In this document: in pieces, positions 32,268 through 43,343 of the stretch
Layout of the letters: each line of letters begins with the position of its first letter
Numbering within the stretch: the stretch's first letter is position 1
Source of the DNA: Deltaproteobacteria bacterium
Lineage (GTDB): Bacteria > Myxococcota_A > Polyangia > HGW-17 > JAJRWW01
DNA length: 50,127 nt
Direction: 5' to 3'
NCBI GenBank assembly: GCA_029938605.1
Contig: JAOZUO010000021.1
Coordinates: 16,616 to 66,742 of the forward strand
Notes under the pieces: generated by a model
What the model was told of the DNA's origin: nothing
The model's input: only the letters and a program-made list of their open reading frames with translations
Database searches by the model: none
Made by a program: the position numbers and the translations under genes

Positions 32268-32835
32268 TCAGTCGCAGCCGATGGGTTGGGTGCTGATCAC
32301 CACGTCGTCGAACCAAATACGATTGCTGTGACCGTCGGCCTCGGAGCTGGGGATGTAGTGCTGAAGGGCGGCCCGGTTCAGGGCCAGAGTGTCGACGGTG
32401 CGCCACATCATGTTGTCCACCTGGTGCGCCAGTTGGCCATCGATCCAATAGGCCATTACGCCGTTGGGCACGTTGGGATCGTTGGCCCGCATCATCATCT
32501 CGAAACAGGTCCACTCGCCCCGAGGAAATGAGACGGGAGGATCTGGGACAAGCTCATCTCCCCAGCAGCACTGCAACCCATCGTCGCAGGTGGGAAGCCC
32601 AATGTCGGCACAGTGTTGGCAGTTGTCTTCGACCCACTGCTGTCCCATGTAGTTCACGCAGTTGTCGCTGCAGCTCATGGCTGGCGAGTAGGTGTAGAAA
32701 AACGTCTCGTGGGTGTCTGGCCGCAAATCCACCGTGGTGCCCATGCTCAGCTCACCGTTGGGCAGGCAGCCCGAGGCTCCCAGGCTCCAGTATCGGTCCG
32801 GCTGGCTGCCGGCGATGTTTGGTGAGCTCCTTTAG
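32268..32835 (-). pseudogene. 5'-truncated secreted Cys-rich protein (lectin-like C-terminal fragment)
   Basis: The C-terminal 158 residues can start at ATG 32744, but protein-like sequence (GSQPDRYWSLGASGCLPNG) continues upstream in frame to a TAA near 32836 with no start codon, so the true N-terminus is missing. The visible part has eight or more Cys (MSCSDNCVNY, NCQHCADIGLPTCDDGLQCC) and ends with a jelly-roll-like strand pattern, NRIWFDDVVISTQPIGC, typical of polysaccharide-binding or laminin-G-like domains in myxobacteria. It is probably the remnant of a longer exported protein, next to the repeat-bracketed cassette. Confidence 0.55.
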
Positions 32836-32976
32836 GGCAATCCCCATGATACCTCTGACTGTACCATGCTGCCACATACGGGCCTTGCTTGAACCGTTGA
32901 CCATCGGGGATCAAAATGGCAGCTTTGCCGAAGCAAACCAAATCGCCTACTTCACCAACTTCAAAGGAGCAATGCA

Positions 32977-33429
32977 ATGTATCGTTTGGGACTGTTTGTC
33001 GTGTGCATGTTGGCGGTCGGCTGCTCGAAAAAAAATGAGGGTCAGACCAAGGGCGGAGCAAACACAGTAAAGATCGCCGCCCTGGGGATCGAAGTCGATA
33101 CACCGAGTAGGGCCGAAGCCATAGATATCGGTGACGGCGATTGGAGCCTCGACAAATGGAACGTGACGCTGCGCAAAAAGAAAGCCAAGGACCCGTCTTC
33201 TCCTGCCAAAGTCAAAGAGCAGCTCATTGGTAAACCCAAGAATTTCAAATCCGAGTCCATCAATTCCGGTTTCCTTGTGAGTTATCTTGCCCAGCATGAT
33301 GGCGCCTTCGTGATCTCTGTCCACAAGCTCCCAAAGGTGGGCGATGTCGTGTGCCGAGCGCGCAATAAAAACGCCGAGCTTCACAAGCAGGCGATCAAGA
33401 TCTGCCGGAGCCTGCGCGCCTCCAAATAG
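32977..33429 (+). CDS. Lipoprotein (150 aa), unknown function
   Basis: ATG 32977 follows AAGGAG at seven bases. The signal peptide ends LAVGC, with the lipidated Cys at residue 16. The mature domain of ~130 residues alternates short strands and Lys-rich loops (VKIAALGIEVDTPSRAEAI, WNVTLRKKKAKD, GAFVISVHKLPKVGDVVC) and ends AIKICRSLRA. One Cys pair (VVCRARN...IKICRSL) may form a disulfide. This general layout is shared by many short lipoproteins in related genomes, but no named family is recognised. Confidence 0.75.
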   Translation: MYRLGLFVVCMLAVGCSKKNEGQTKGGANTVKIAALGIEVDTPSRAEAIDIGDGDWSLDKWNVTLRKKKAKDPSSPAKVKEQLIGKPKNFKSESINSGFLVSYLAQHDGAFVISVHKLPKVGDVVCRARNKNAELHKQAIKICRSLRASK

Positions 33430-33543
33430 CACGACGACGGGAAGATACCTGGGCCGGCGTCCATGACAACACTGATGCCGGTGAGCCCGACCGCTTGCGC
33501 ATGGCGGGGGGGGTGGTTAGATTCGATAGGATTAGGAGGCAAT

Positions 33544-34323
33544 ATGGATTCCAAGCTTGTCAATGCGGTGCTGTTGTCGGCCCTCGCCGGGTTGGCGACG
33601 ACCATTGGCAGCGTCATCGGCATCTTCGTTCGCCACCCCAGCAAGGCGTTCATGGCCTTCACCCTGGGATTCGCCGCCGGGGTGATGGTCCACGTCTCCT
33701 ACGTGGAGCTGCTGGGCGCCGCCATCCAGGACATCGGGTTCGGCTGGGCGCATGTGGCCTTCTTTGGTGGCATGGGAACGATGTTCCTCATCGATATGGC
33801 TATTCCCCACGACTGGGGCGCCGAGCACTACGAGGGTCCGGGGGACCCGGCCAAGCGTAAGGCGGTCATGCGCACGGGCTTGCTGGTGGCCCTGGGCATC
33901 GCCATTCATAACTTCCCAGAGGGGCTGGTGACCTTCACCGGCGCCCTGAAAAACATGGACCTGGGCATCGCCTTGGCCGTGGCGGTGGGCATCCACAACA
34001 TCCCCGAGGGCATGGCCGTGTCGGTGCCCATCTACGCCGCCACGGGCAGCCGCAAGAAGGCCTTCCTGTGGTCCTTCCTCTCAGGGATCTCCGAACCCCT
34101 GGGGGCGTTGCTTGGCGCGCTGATCCTGGCGCCCTTCCTGAGCAAGACCGTGCTGGGCGTGTGCCTGGGCGGGGTGGGCGGCATCATGGTCTTCATCTCC
34201 TTGGACGAGCTGGTCCCCGCGGCCCGTCAATATGAGCGAGAGCACACCGCCATCGTGGGCGTGGTCGTCGGAATGATGGTGATGGCAGTCAGCCTCTGGG
34301 CGATGGGCATGAGCGCGGGATGA
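33544..34323 (+). CDS. ZIP-family divalent metal transporter (ZupT-like)
   Basis: 259-aa inner-membrane protein with about eight hydrophobic helices, probably taking up Zn2+ and other divalent ions. Both metal-site motifs are intact: HNFPEG on helix 4 and HNIPEG on helix 5. The cytoplasmic loop HDWGAEHYEGPGDPAKRK is charged with His. ATG 33544 with a strong AGGAGG SD was preferred to an in-frame start 81 bp upstream. It stands alone, followed by a 14-bp repeat array and the convergent thioredoxin gene. Confidence 0.92.
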   Translation: MDSKLVNAVLLSALAGLATTIGSVIGIFVRHPSKAFMAFTLGFAAGVMVHVSYVELLGAAIQDIGFGWAHVAFFGGMGTMFLIDMAIPHDWGAEHYEGPGDPAKRKAVMRTGLLVALGIAIHNFPEGLVTFTGALKNMDLGIALAVAVGIHNIPEGMAVSVPIYAATGSRKKAFLWSFLSGISEPLGALLGALILAPFLSKTVLGVCLGGVGGIMVFISLDELVPAARQYEREHTAIVGVVVGMMVMAVSLWAMGMSAG

Positions 34324-34326
34324 CGG

Positions 34327-34382
34327 GCCGAGGAATGAGAGCCGAGGAATGAGGGCCGAGGGATGAGGGCCGAGGGATGCTA
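34327..34382. repeat. 14-bp tandem repeat between convergent genes
   Basis: Four copies of GCCGAGGAATGAGR, at 34327, 34341, 34355 and 34369, fill the gap between zupT and trxC and reach into the trxC stop codon. Confidence 0.85.
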
Positions 34383-34814
34383 GGCCGCTTGTTTGACCCA
34401 CTGGAGCAGTCGAGGCAGATCCATGGCGCCCGAGATCCGGGCCGCTTCCTTCCCGTCCTTGAACAGCACCATGGTCGGGATGGACCGGATGGAGTAGCGC
34501 GCGGCCAGGGCCTGAGCCCGTTCGGTGTCCACCTTGGCGAGGCGTACCCGGGGCTCGAGCTGGGCCGCGGCCTCGACAAACACAGGCGCCATCATCTTGC
34601 AGGGACCGCACCAGTCCGCCCAGAAGTCCACCAGCACGGGGACCTCGCTGTGGGCGAGGTGTCGTTCGAAGGCGTCAACACCAAGGGCCAGGGGGTGACC
34701 CGTGAACAGGGGCTCTTTACAATGTCCACAGCGCGCCGCCTCGGCCGGTCGGTCCAGGTGAATCAAATTGATGCCGCCACAGTGTGGACAGACCGCCTTC
34801 TTTTTGTCCGCCAT
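34380..34814 (-). CDS. trxC: Thioredoxin 2 with N-terminal zinc finger
   Basis: 144 aa, the usual length of TrxC. The N-terminal zinc ribbon has CPHCGG and ARCGHCK. The thioredoxin domain has VLVDFWADWCGPCKMMAPVF with the WCGPC active site, and the cis-Pro loop SIRSIPTMVLFKDG. It reduces protein disulfides in the cytoplasm and is commonly induced by oxidative stress. ATG 34814 follows AAAGGAGAG. It is divergent from the rubrerythrin-like gene at 34961, with 146 bp between; no sigma-54 promoter is seen there. Confidence 0.93.
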   Translation of the reverse strand: MADKKKAVCPHCGGINLIHLDRPAEAARCGHCKEPLFTGHPLALGVDAFERHLAHSEVPVLVDFWADWCGPCKMMAPVFVEAAAQLEPRVRLAKVDTERAQALAARYSIRSIPTMVLFKDGKEAARISGAMDLPRLLQWVKQAA

Positions 34815-34960
34815 GGGTCCACTCTCCTTTTCGCGTCGTCCGACGCTCTTTGCACCCATCAAACCTAAGTCGCTTTGGACGTGATTCAACCGCCTCATAT
34901 AAGCATTGACCACGACGACCCCGCCGCGGACAATGCCGTGGTCACTTTCAGGAGGAATCC

Positions 34961-35416
34961 ATGGACGCCGAACAGTTCGAGACCATCATCCAGAACGCCA
35001 TCGAGGGCGAAATCGAAGCCCGGGACTTCTACGCCGCTGCCGCCGAGAAGGTTGACGACGCCGCGGTGAAAGAGATCTTCGCCCAGCTCAGCCGACAGGA
35101 GGAAGGACACCGACATCGCCTGCAGACCTTCAAGTCCGACCCCATGGCCAAGGTGGAGTTCAAGAAGGTGACGGACTACGGCGTGGCCGAGGAGCAGGAC
35201 TGGCCCAAGCTCTCGATGGACATGAAGCCCGCCGACGCCATTGGCCTCGCCATCAAAAAAGAGCAGGCCGCCATGGAATCCTACCTGGGTCTGGCCGACT
35301 CCATGGACAACGCCGAGTTCAAGAAGCTCTTTTCGGAGCTCTCCGAAATGGAGCGCGGCCACAAGGCCAACCTGGAGAACCTGTTCGTGAACGTGGCCTA
35401 CCCCGAGGACTGGTAA
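34961..35416 (+). CDS. Rubrerythrin-like ferritin-fold protein without rubredoxin domain
   Basis: 151 aa. Two helix pairs carry di-iron ligands: EGEIEARDFYAAAAEK, SRQEEGHRHRLQ, KKEQAAMESYLGLAD and EMERGHKANLENLF. No Cys-x-x-Cys rubredoxin module follows, so it must draw electrons from another protein, or it stores or detoxifies iron. SD CAGGAGG precedes ATG 34961. By pattern it is a paralogue of the 44138-44593 protein, sharing the PEDW/YPEDW-type acidic C-terminus class and length. Confidence 0.88.
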   Translation: MDAEQFETIIQNAIEGEIEARDFYAAAAEKVDDAAVKEIFAQLSRQEEGHRHRLQTFKSDPMAKVEFKKVTDYGVAEEQDWPKLSMDMKPADAIGLAIKKEQAAMESYLGLADSMDNAEFKKLFSELSEMERGHKANLENLFVNVAYPEDW

Positions 35417-35502
35417 CGCCCCCGATCCCAGCCCCCACGAAAAATCACAATCACGGGGAAGGCCTGCCGGACGAATTGTCTAACCTACGCCCGATCGGGG
35501 GT

Positions 35503-36081
35503 TTAGAGGCCCAGGTTGCGGCGATAGACTTCGAGGTTGGTTTCTAGCAGCTTGGCGGGGACGGAAGCGGCGATGGCCTTCTCCAGGCGAGCGGGGGTGA
35601 TCTTGTCGATGGCACCGAGGGCCGCTACCCGGGCGAGGAGCGCGACGTTCTGCATGCGGGGGTCGGACAGGTCCTCGTCGAAAACCCGCTCCACGGTGCC
35701 GCCTTTGGAGGCCACCTCGGCCTCGATGTCCGAGACCTTGGGGTAGACAGCCTCGCCCATGCGTACGGCGATGGGCTGGTACTCGGCGTCATAGAAGATG
35801 ATCCGGCCGCCCGGCCGCAGCATGTTCACGGCCCCACGCAACCCCTCGAGTCGCTCCAGGGAGACCACCAGATCCGCCTGGCCCGGTGGAACCCGGGGGG
35901 CGTAGGCGCCCTCGCCGACCCGTAGATGGGACACCACCACGCCGCCGCGCTGGGCCAGGCCGTGGGTCTCACAGCCCAGGACCTTATGGCCGACGTCCAC
36001 GATGGCCGTGCCCAGGGCACCGGACAACAGGCCGATGCCCTGCCCGCCCACGCCCGTCAGATAGACGTTGAAGATGCTCAT
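35503..36081 (-). CDS. iorB: Indolepyruvate:ferredoxin oxidoreductase beta subunit
   Basis: 192-aa gamma-type 2-oxoacid oxidoreductase subunit: VYLTGVGGQGIGLLSGALG for the conserved loop, ETHGLAQRGGVVVSHLRVG for the TPP-side contact. It works with IorA to decarboxylate aryl pyruvates, from aromatic amino acids, to aryl-acetyl-CoA with reduction of ferredoxin. Its ATG overlaps the iorA stop (ATGA), so the subunits are made together. It is the last gene of the ferritin-iorA-iorB transcript. A CCCGATCGGG palindrome just after the stop could help end transcription. Confidence 0.92.
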   Translation of the reverse strand: MSIFNVYLTGVGGQGIGLLSGALGTAIVDVGHKVLGCETHGLAQRGGVVVSHLRVGEGAYAPRVPPGQADLVVSLERLEGLRGAVNMLRPGGRIIFYDAEYQPIAVRMGEAVYPKVSDIEAEVASKGGTVERVFDEDLSDPRMQNVALLARVAALGAIDKITPARLEKAIAASVPAKLLETNLEVYRRNLGL

Positions 36082-38036
36082 TTGACACCTCCCGGTGACT
36101 TCGCGCCCGGTGACTTCGCGCCATCGGGCGATGGCGCTGACGCTGGCGCCGGCGCCAAGGGTCTTTGGATCTTGAGGGTGCCCGGCGCGGCGGACATGAT
36201 GCAGGATCCGCAGCCGATGCACAGGTCCTCGGACACGCCCACCTGGTCGTCTTCCGTACGCTGGAAGGTGGGGCAGCCGAACTGCTCCATGGCCGGTAGG
36301 GCGTCGGCGGCCTGTTCCGGGTTCACCGCGATCTTGGGCAACTTGAGCCCGGGACTCTTCTTACGACTGGCCCGCGTGAACTTGAGCATGCAGGGGTGCC
36401 GAGCGATGACCACGGCGAACCCCTCGTGGGCGTTGGCCTCCTGCACGTAGGCGATGAGCTTGCGCTGGTTGTACGAATCCACGTCCAGGATCTTCTGCAC
36501 GCCGAGGGTCTCGAGCAGCCCGATGATGGGGATCTTGTCGCCGATCTCGCCGCTGCCGTGGCGGGCCTGATGTCCGGTCATGGCCGTGGTGCCGTTGTCC
36601 AACAGGACCAACGTCACGTTGTGATTGTAGATGATGGCGTTGATAATGCCCGGCAGGGCCGCGTGGAACATGGTGGAGTCCCCTAGGAAGGACACCACCT
36701 TGCGCGTATCGTTCTTGACGGCCAGACCCGCCCCGGTGGACACCGAGTGGCCCATGCAAAGCAGCACCTCGCCCATGTTGTACGGCGGCAAGGATCCCAG
36801 GGAGTGGCAGCCGATGTCCGCCACGGTGATGGTGTCGGACTCGATGGCCTTCTTCACGGCGTGGAAGGCGCTGCGGTGACCACAGCCGGGACAAAGCTGC
36901 GGCGGTCGGGGCACCACCTCTGCGCTGGGCTCAGGGAAGTCCCGCGGCTCGAAGGCCTTGGGCCAGAACCCCGCCAGTAGCTTGTAGCTACGCACGGGGT
37001 CGAACTCGCCCATGACCTGATCCCAGTCCGGCCGGGCGAGGATGCGGCACTTGACGCTGTTGTCATAGGCCAAGGCTTTGATCTCACCCTCCAGCACGCG
37101 CTCGAGCTCCTCGAGGATCACCACCTCGTCGTGGGCCTCGAGGAACGCCAGGATCTTCTGGCTGGGCAGCGGGTAGGTGATGCCGAGCTTGAGCAGGTCT
37201 ACAGTGGCGCCGGCCTGGTCGATGTTCTCCAGCACCGAGTAAGCAGGGATGCCCGCCGAGATGACGCCCAATCGCTTGGAGTCCACGGGCGCGACGCCGT
37301 GGGGCGCCAGAACCCGATTCAGGGGGCTCTCCTCCGCCAGCGCCTCATAGGCCTGCAGCTTCTGTAGCGCCTTACGCTTGAGGGGAAACACCGCCGCGGC
37401 GATGGGCCAGTAGGGTCCGTTGTTCGCGTCGAAACGAGGCGTCCAGTCGGGCTCCTCGCCACTCATGGCGGCGAACTGCACCACCTCCCGGGCGTGACAC
37501 ACATGCGTGGTGAGCCGCAGAAACACCGGTCCGCGCTGCCTCTTCGCCAACGCGGCGGCCTCCTTGTACATCTGGTAGGCCTCGGTGGGCGAACCGGGCT
37601 CCAGCATGGGGATGTAGGACATGCGCGCCCAGATGCGGTTGTCCTGCTCGTTCTGCGAGGAGTTGGCCCCGGGGTCATCGCCCAGGATCACCACCAGCCC
37701 GCCAATGAGCTCCAACATGGACAGCTGGATCAGCGAATCCGAAGCCACGTTCAGCCCTACGGACTTGAAAAAGACCGTGGAGAGGTGACCGTTCAAGGAT
37801 CCGCCCGTGGCCACCTCGAGGGCCACCTTCTCGTTGGTGGAGGACTCGAAGTAGAAGTCACGATGCTCGGGCGCGATGAGGTTGAGGGTCGTGGCGATCT
37901 CCGGCACCGGCGAGCCGGGGTACGTGGTGATCACGCGGGTGGAGACCTCGATCATGGCCCTGGCCACGGCCTCATTGCCCATGGCCAGACCCGCCCACGG
38001 CTCGGGGTTCGTCAGATTCTGTTTTATGCTCATCAT
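36078..38036 (-). CDS. iorA: Indolepyruvate:ferredoxin oxidoreductase alpha subunit
   Basis: 652 aa. The N-terminal pyruvate-ferredoxin-oxidoreductase-like domain has ITTYPGSPVPEIATTL and SSTNEKVALEVATGGSL. The TPP domain has CPGCGHRSAFHAVKKAIE and VSFLGDSTMFHAALPGI. Only one 4Fe-4S motif is present in the tail (CIGCGSCIMSAAPGTLK); many IorA proteins carry two. The C-terminus ends in a repeat, GAKSPGAKSPGG. ATG 38036 or 38033 is the start. The ferritin gene ends 34 bp upstream, so iron handling and an oxygen-sensitive Fe-S enzyme share a transcript. Confidence 0.93.
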   Translation of the reverse strand: MMSIKQNLTNPEPWAGLAMGNEAVARAMIEVSTRVITTYPGSPVPEIATTLNLIAPEHRDFYFESSTNEKVALEVATGGSLNGHLSTVFFKSVGLNVASDSLIQLSMLELIGGLVVILGDDPGANSSQNEQDNRIWARMSYIPMLEPGSPTEAYQMYKEAAALAKRQRGPVFLRLTTHVCHAREVVQFAAMSGEEPDWTPRFDANNGPYWPIAAAVFPLKRKALQKLQAYEALAEESPLNRVLAPHGVAPVDSKRLGVISAGIPAYSVLENIDQAGATVDLLKLGITYPLPSQKILAFLEAHDEVVILEELERVLEGEIKALAYDNSVKCRILARPDWDQVMGEFDPVRSYKLLAGFWPKAFEPRDFPEPSAEVVPRPPQLCPGCGHRSAFHAVKKAIESDTITVADIGCHSLGSLPPYNMGEVLLCMGHSVSTGAGLAVKNDTRKVVSFLGDSTMFHAALPGIINAIIYNHNVTLVLLDNGTTAMTGHQARHGSGEIGDKIPIIGLLETLGVQKILDVDSYNQRKLIAYVQEANAHEGFAVVIARHPCMLKFTRASRKKSPGLKLPKIAVNPEQAADALPAMEQFGCPTFQRTEDDQVGVSEDLCIGCGSCIMSAAPGTLKIQRPLAPAPASAPSPDGAKSPGAKSPGGVK

Positions 38037-38070
38037 GGTCCCTTAGGGGCGACTACCCGCAGGGTCGAGG

Positions 38071-38595
38071 TTACAGACCCGGGATGGCCATGTCCGGCGG
38101 GAGGGTGAATACGCGCTGGCCCAGCTCTCGATCCACCAGGAAGATACCGTTGCCCTGGTCGCCGGCCAGCTTCATGGTCTGGTACACGCTATCGGCCGTG
38201 GCCTCCTCTTCCACCTGCTCCCCCACAAACCACTGCAGGAAGTTGGTGGTGGCGAAGTCCTTCTCCTCCATGGACAGAGCCACGAGGTCGTTGACCAAGG
38301 CGGTGACGTGCTGCTCGTGCTTGAGCACCTCCTGGAACACGGTCAAGGTCGACGCCCACTCCGAGGGCGGCTGATCGATCTGCTGCAGGATCACGCGGCC
38401 GCCCCGCTCCTCGATGAAGTTATAGAACTTCGTGGCGTGTACCATCTCCTCCAGGGACTGGATCTTCATCCAGCTCGCCGACCCGGTGAGGTTCTTGTCA
38501 CCGAAGTAGGCCGCCATGGAGAGGTACAGGTACGACGAGTAGAGCTCGGCGTTGTAGTGATCGTTCAGGGCTTTTTGGATCTTGTCCGATAACAT
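38071..38595 (-). CDS. Ferritin
   Basis: 174 aa, the standard length of bacterial non-haem ferritin. Ferroxidase-site residues are in place: NDHYNAELYSSYLYLSMAAY, SLEEMVHATKFYNFIEERGG and NFLQWFVGEQVEEEA. It stores iron as ferric mineral in a 24-mer cage and consumes peroxide or oxygen. The start ATG 38595 follows GAGGAGAC. It heads the transcript with iorA and iorB. It is one of six ferritin-superfamily proteins in this window. Confidence 0.93.
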   Translation of the reverse strand: MLSDKIQKALNDHYNAELYSSYLYLSMAAYFGDKNLTGSASWMKIQSLEEMVHATKFYNFIEERGGRVILQQIDQPPSEWASTLTVFQEVLKHEQHVTALVNDLVALSMEEKDFATTNFLQWFVGEQVEEEATADSVYQTMKLAGDQGNGIFLVDRELGQRVFTLPPDMAIPGL

Positions 38596-38725
38596 CGTTT
38601 GTCTCCTCGAGTTTGGGCGTCCCAGGTCAACGGGTGACCAGTCAAGATGGACTGGTCAGAGTATCCCTAAGCTAATGCCCTGGGCTCCGGAGTCAACCCG
38701 GAAACCACGCCGCAACGGCCCCTAT

Positions 38726-40831
38726 TCACTCTCCGTCCACCTCGAACGTGACGGGGCCAATCTGCGCCAGGAGCACCTCCGGATCCACCGTGGGCTCCAG
38801 ACACACCTCGCCACGGCACAAATGCCCACCGACCGACGGGGCCTGGGCATGGACCAGCACCAGGTCCGGTGTGTAGGCGGCGTGCACCGCCCGCGCCAGC
38901 GGTTCGAACCCCGCGTCGTCGGTGTCTCCGGCGAGCACCACCTGGGCGGGGGTCCGCCACACCAGCCCCGCCGAGGCCAGGAGCTGCGGCAGGGTGTGCG
39001 GCTGGGCGCACAGGGTGGGACCAAACGAGCGCGCGGTGGACTCGGCCAAATCCCGCAGGTCTCCGCGATCCAAGCTCACCGCCAGCCTCGCAAGGCAGGC
39101 CAACAGGACCGAGTTTCCCGAGGGCTCCGCGCCGTCGTAGTCGTCCTTGAGGCGCAGCAGCAGCGACTCATCATCGCCGGACGTGGCAAAGAAGCCGCCG
39201 CCGGCGTCGTCATGAAACAGCGCCACGGCGCGGTCGGTCAACGCGGCCGCCCAGTGAAGCCACTGGGCGTCAAAACCCGCCTCGTACAGATCCAGCAGCC
39301 CCGCCGCGAGGTGCGCGTAGTCCTCGAGGTAGGCGTCGAAAGCCGACTCCCCGTCGCACCAACGGCGTAGCAGCCGATCGCGCTGGGCGTCAAAGAGCGC
39401 CTCCCGGGCAAACCGCGCCGCGCGAGTCGCGGCCTCCAGATACCGTGGATCCCGAAGCACCTGGTATCCCCTGGCGAAGGCTGAGATCATCATGCCGTTC
39501 CAGGCACACAGGACCTTTTCGTCCCGTAGGGGCCTCGGACGCCGTCGGCGCACGACGAGCAGCGTCTTGCGGCAATGGGCCAACCGCCCACCGAGCGCCT
39601 CGGGGTCCAGCTCGTGGATTTTCGCGGTCTCGGCCACGGATCGCGCCTGGTGTAGCACGTTCTTGCCGAGCAGCTCGCCGTGGGGATCCTGGGCGTTGCC
39701 CGCCGATCGCACCCCGTAGTGGTCGGCGAAAACCTCGTAGTCGTCGCCCAGGCGCGCGCGCAGCTCCACATCCGTCCAGACGTAAAAAGCTCCCTCGGCC
39801 TTGGCGGAGCCCCCCTCGGACACCAGGCTGTCGGCGTCCTCGGCGGAGTAGAACCCCCCTGTGACCGGGTCCGTCAGGTCCAGCAGAACGTACTCCAAGG
39901 TATCCCGAGCCACGTCGGCGAAGCCCGCCTCCCCCGTGAGCTGAGCCGCCTCCAGATAGATCGTGGCGAGCTGGGCCTGGTCGTAGAGCATCTTCTCGAA
40001 GTGCGGAACGTGCCACTGGGCGTCCACGCTGTATCGATGGAAGCCACCGCCCAGGTGGTCCCAGATTCCACCGCGCGCCATCTCCCGCAGGGTGGACAGC
40101 ACCATGTGCGCCGCCTGGGCATCACCGCCGCGGGCGTAGTGCCGCAACAGAAAGTGGAATGTCGCCGCCCGGGGAAACTTGGGCGAGCCGCCGAACCCGC
40201 CGTACTTTGAATCAAAGGTCCTGTGAAAATAGGTAAAACCCGCCTCTGATCCTGTTTCATGGGTCGCCGAATCGTCTGGTTCCACCATGTCATCCGGACC
40301 CACCGCGTCCCCCGCCACTGCGTCCCCCGCCACCGCGTCGGCGATGGCCTGCAGGGTTCGGGAGGCTCCCTCGCGAATACGGTCGGGCTCGGTCTCCCAG
40401 GCCTCATGCACGCGCTCAATGAGCATGGGAAAACCAGGGGTCCCAGGCCGGGCTTGCGGCGGGTAGTAGGTGCCCCCGAGGAAGGGCTCGAGGTCCGGCG
40501 TGATCCATACGGACATGGGCCAGCCACCGCTCCCGGTGGAGGCTTGCACGTAGGTCATGTAGACGCGGTCCACGTCCGGCCGCTCCTCCCGATCCACCTT
40601 CACGTTGACGAAATAGCGGTTCATGAGGGCGGCGGTGGCCTCATCCTCAAAGCTCTCCCGCTCCATGACGTGGCACCAGTGACAGGTGGCGTAGCCGATG
40701 GACAGGAAGATGGGTACGTTGCGCTCCCTCGCCTGGGCGAAGGCCTCTTCCCCCCAGGGGTACCAGTCCACCGGATTGTGGGCGTGCTGTTGAAGGTACG
40801 GACTCTTTTCGCCACCGAGCCGATTCGTCAT
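38726..40831 (-). CDS. DUF255 thioredoxin-domain protein (YyaL/SSP411 family)
   Basis: 701 aa. The N-terminal thioredoxin-like domain has [19 protein letters not shown], the redox motif [14 protein letters not shown] and [12 protein letters not shown]. An alpha/alpha-barrel, N-acylglucosamine-2-epimerase-like part follows ([35 protein letters not shown]). The physiological role of the family is unsettled. A low-complexity insert ([20 protein letters not shown]), encoded by a short tandem repeat, lies near residue 175. AGGAGG precedes ATG 40831. It sits in the run from glyA to ferritin. Confidence 0.9.
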   Translation of the reverse strand: MTNRLGGEKSPYLQQHAHNPVDWYPWGEEAFAQARERNVPIFLSIGYATCHWCHVMERESFEDEATAALMNRYFVNVKVDREERPDVDRVYMTYVQASTGSGGWPMSVWITPDLEPFLGGTYYPPQARPGTPGFPMLIERVHEAWETEPDRIREGASRTLQAIADAVAGDAVAGDAVGPDDMVEPDDSATHETGSEAGFTYFHRTFDSKYGGFGGSPKFPRAATFHFLLRHYARGGDAQAAHMVLSTLREMARGGIWDHLGGGFHRYSVDAQWHVPHFEKMLYDQAQLATIYLEAAQLTGEAGFADVARDTLEYVLLDLTDPVTGGFYSAEDADSLVSEGGSAKAEGAFYVWTDVELRARLGDDYEVFADHYGVRSAGNAQDPHGELLGKNVLHQARSVAETAKIHELDPEALGGRLAHCRKTLLVVRRRRPRPLRDEKVLCAWNGMMISAFARGYQVLRDPRYLEAATRAARFAREALFDAQRDRLLRRWCDGESAFDAYLEDYAHLAAGLLDLYEAGFDAQWLHWAAALTDRAVALFHDDAGGGFFATSGDDESLLLRLKDDYDGAEPSGNSVLLACLARLAVSLDRGDLRDLAESTARSFGPTLCAQPHTLPQLLASAGLVWRTPAQVVLAGDTDDAGFEPLARAVHAAYTPDLVLVHAQAPSVGGHLCRGEVCLEPTVDPEVLLAQIGPVTFEVDGE

Positions 40832-40917
40832 ACGAGGCCCTCCTGTTGTGGAGAACCTAAGGACGAGCAAAGAAAACGGAAGGGAACGGGCGGCGGAACA
40901 CCGCGCCGGGAGAGGCG

Positions 40918-41898
40918 CTACGGACCTACGAAGGCCTTCATGTACTGGGCGCGCTGGAAGAGCTCGGCACTCTCGGGATCCTCGGTGAGGTTGCCCTTGA
41001 AGGTGCCGATCTCCTCGTAGCCGCGCTCGTCCATCCACGCAGCCAGGTCCGTGGTCATCGTCTTGAGGTGGCCCAGCTTGTTCTTCATCAGCGTGGACGT
41101 CACCTGCACCGCCGTGGCCCCCGCCAGGAGCATCTTCACCGCGGCGTCGGCGTCGTGGATGCCACGGGAGCCGCAGATGTCCACACCCAGAGTTTCGGAG
41201 AGCAGCGCCACCCAGCGCAGGGCCATGCGGTGCTCCTGGGGTCCCGACAGGGAGATACCGCCGCGCACCTCCTCCTTTTCGATGTCGATGTCCGGCGAAA
41301 AGAGCCGATTGAAAAGCACCAGCCCCTGGGCCCCGCTTTCGACGAGCTTTTTGCCCATGCGGGTCATGTTCGTGATGTAAGGCGCCAACTTCACCGCCAC
41401 GGGCATGGACACCTGGCCGGTGACCATGGACACGATGTCCAGATAGATCTGGTCCACCTGGCCGCTCTTCTGCTCGGGGTCGGTGGGCAGTACGTAGATA
41501 TTGAGCTCCAGGGCCGCGGCGCCGGCCGCCTCGAGCTGCTTGGCGAACTCGATCCAGCTATGGTGGGAGGTGCAATTCACGCTGGCGATGATCGGAATGG
41601 ACACCGCGTCCGAAGCCTTCTTCACCACCTCGAGGCAGTCGCGCGGCCCATACCGCGTGGGGATGTCCGCCCGGAGGTAGGCCAACGCCTCCGGATGCAT
41701 GGAGTCCGCCAGAGCATCCGTGGTGTCGCTGTAGTCCAACCGGATCTGCTCTTCGAACATGGACTTGAGCACCACTGCTCCGGCCCCCGCCTCGGCACAG
41801 TCCACCACGCCCTCCACCGTGCGGGTCAAGCTGCTTGAGCCCACGATAAAGGGGTTATCCAGTTCCAGACCCAGGTAGCTCGTACCGAGATTCGCCAT
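40918..41898 (-). CDS. Dihydroorotate dehydrogenase-like flavoprotein
   Basis: 326 aa, TIM-barrel FMN enzyme. [64 protein letters not shown] and [10 protein letters not shown] match the DHOD-like family, which also covers Fe-S-linked enzymes of unknown substrate. The catalytic base position typical of class 1 PyrD (Cys in NxSCPN) is not seen: the sequence is [10 protein letters not shown]. True dihydroorotate oxidation is therefore doubtful. ATG 41898 follows GGAG. Its neighbours are redox and one-carbon genes, not pyrimidine genes. Confidence 0.85.
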   Translation of the reverse strand: MANLGTSYLGLELDNPFIVGSSSLTRTVEGVVDCAEAGAGAVVLKSMFEEQIRLDYSDTTDALADSMHPEALAYLRADIPTRYGPRDCLEVVKKASDAVSIPIIASVNCTSHHSWIEFAKQLEAAGAAALELNIYVLPTDPEQKSGQVDQIYLDIVSMVTGQVSMPVAVKLAPYITNMTRMGKKLVESGAQGLVLFNRLFSPDIDIEKEEVRGGISLSGPQEHRMALRWVALLSETLGVDICGSRGIHDADAAVKMLLAGATAVQVTSTLMKNKLGHLKTMTTDLAAWMDERGYEEIGTFKGNLTEDPESAELFQRAQYMKAFVGP

Positions 41899-42012
41899 GG
41901 CAATTACTCCACCGGTTACCGTCAGATGGAACGCAGATTGGCACAGCGTTTCATCCCAGTCAACCAACCCCAAGCCTATACAAACGGTACTTATGCGGCA
42001 GCGGGTTTGCGC

Positions 42013-43296
<1,284 letters not shown>

Positions 43297-43343
43297 GGTT
43301 CCCTCCTAGATAGTCGTCCGTCGTCGTCGTCCGCGTAGTTGCG

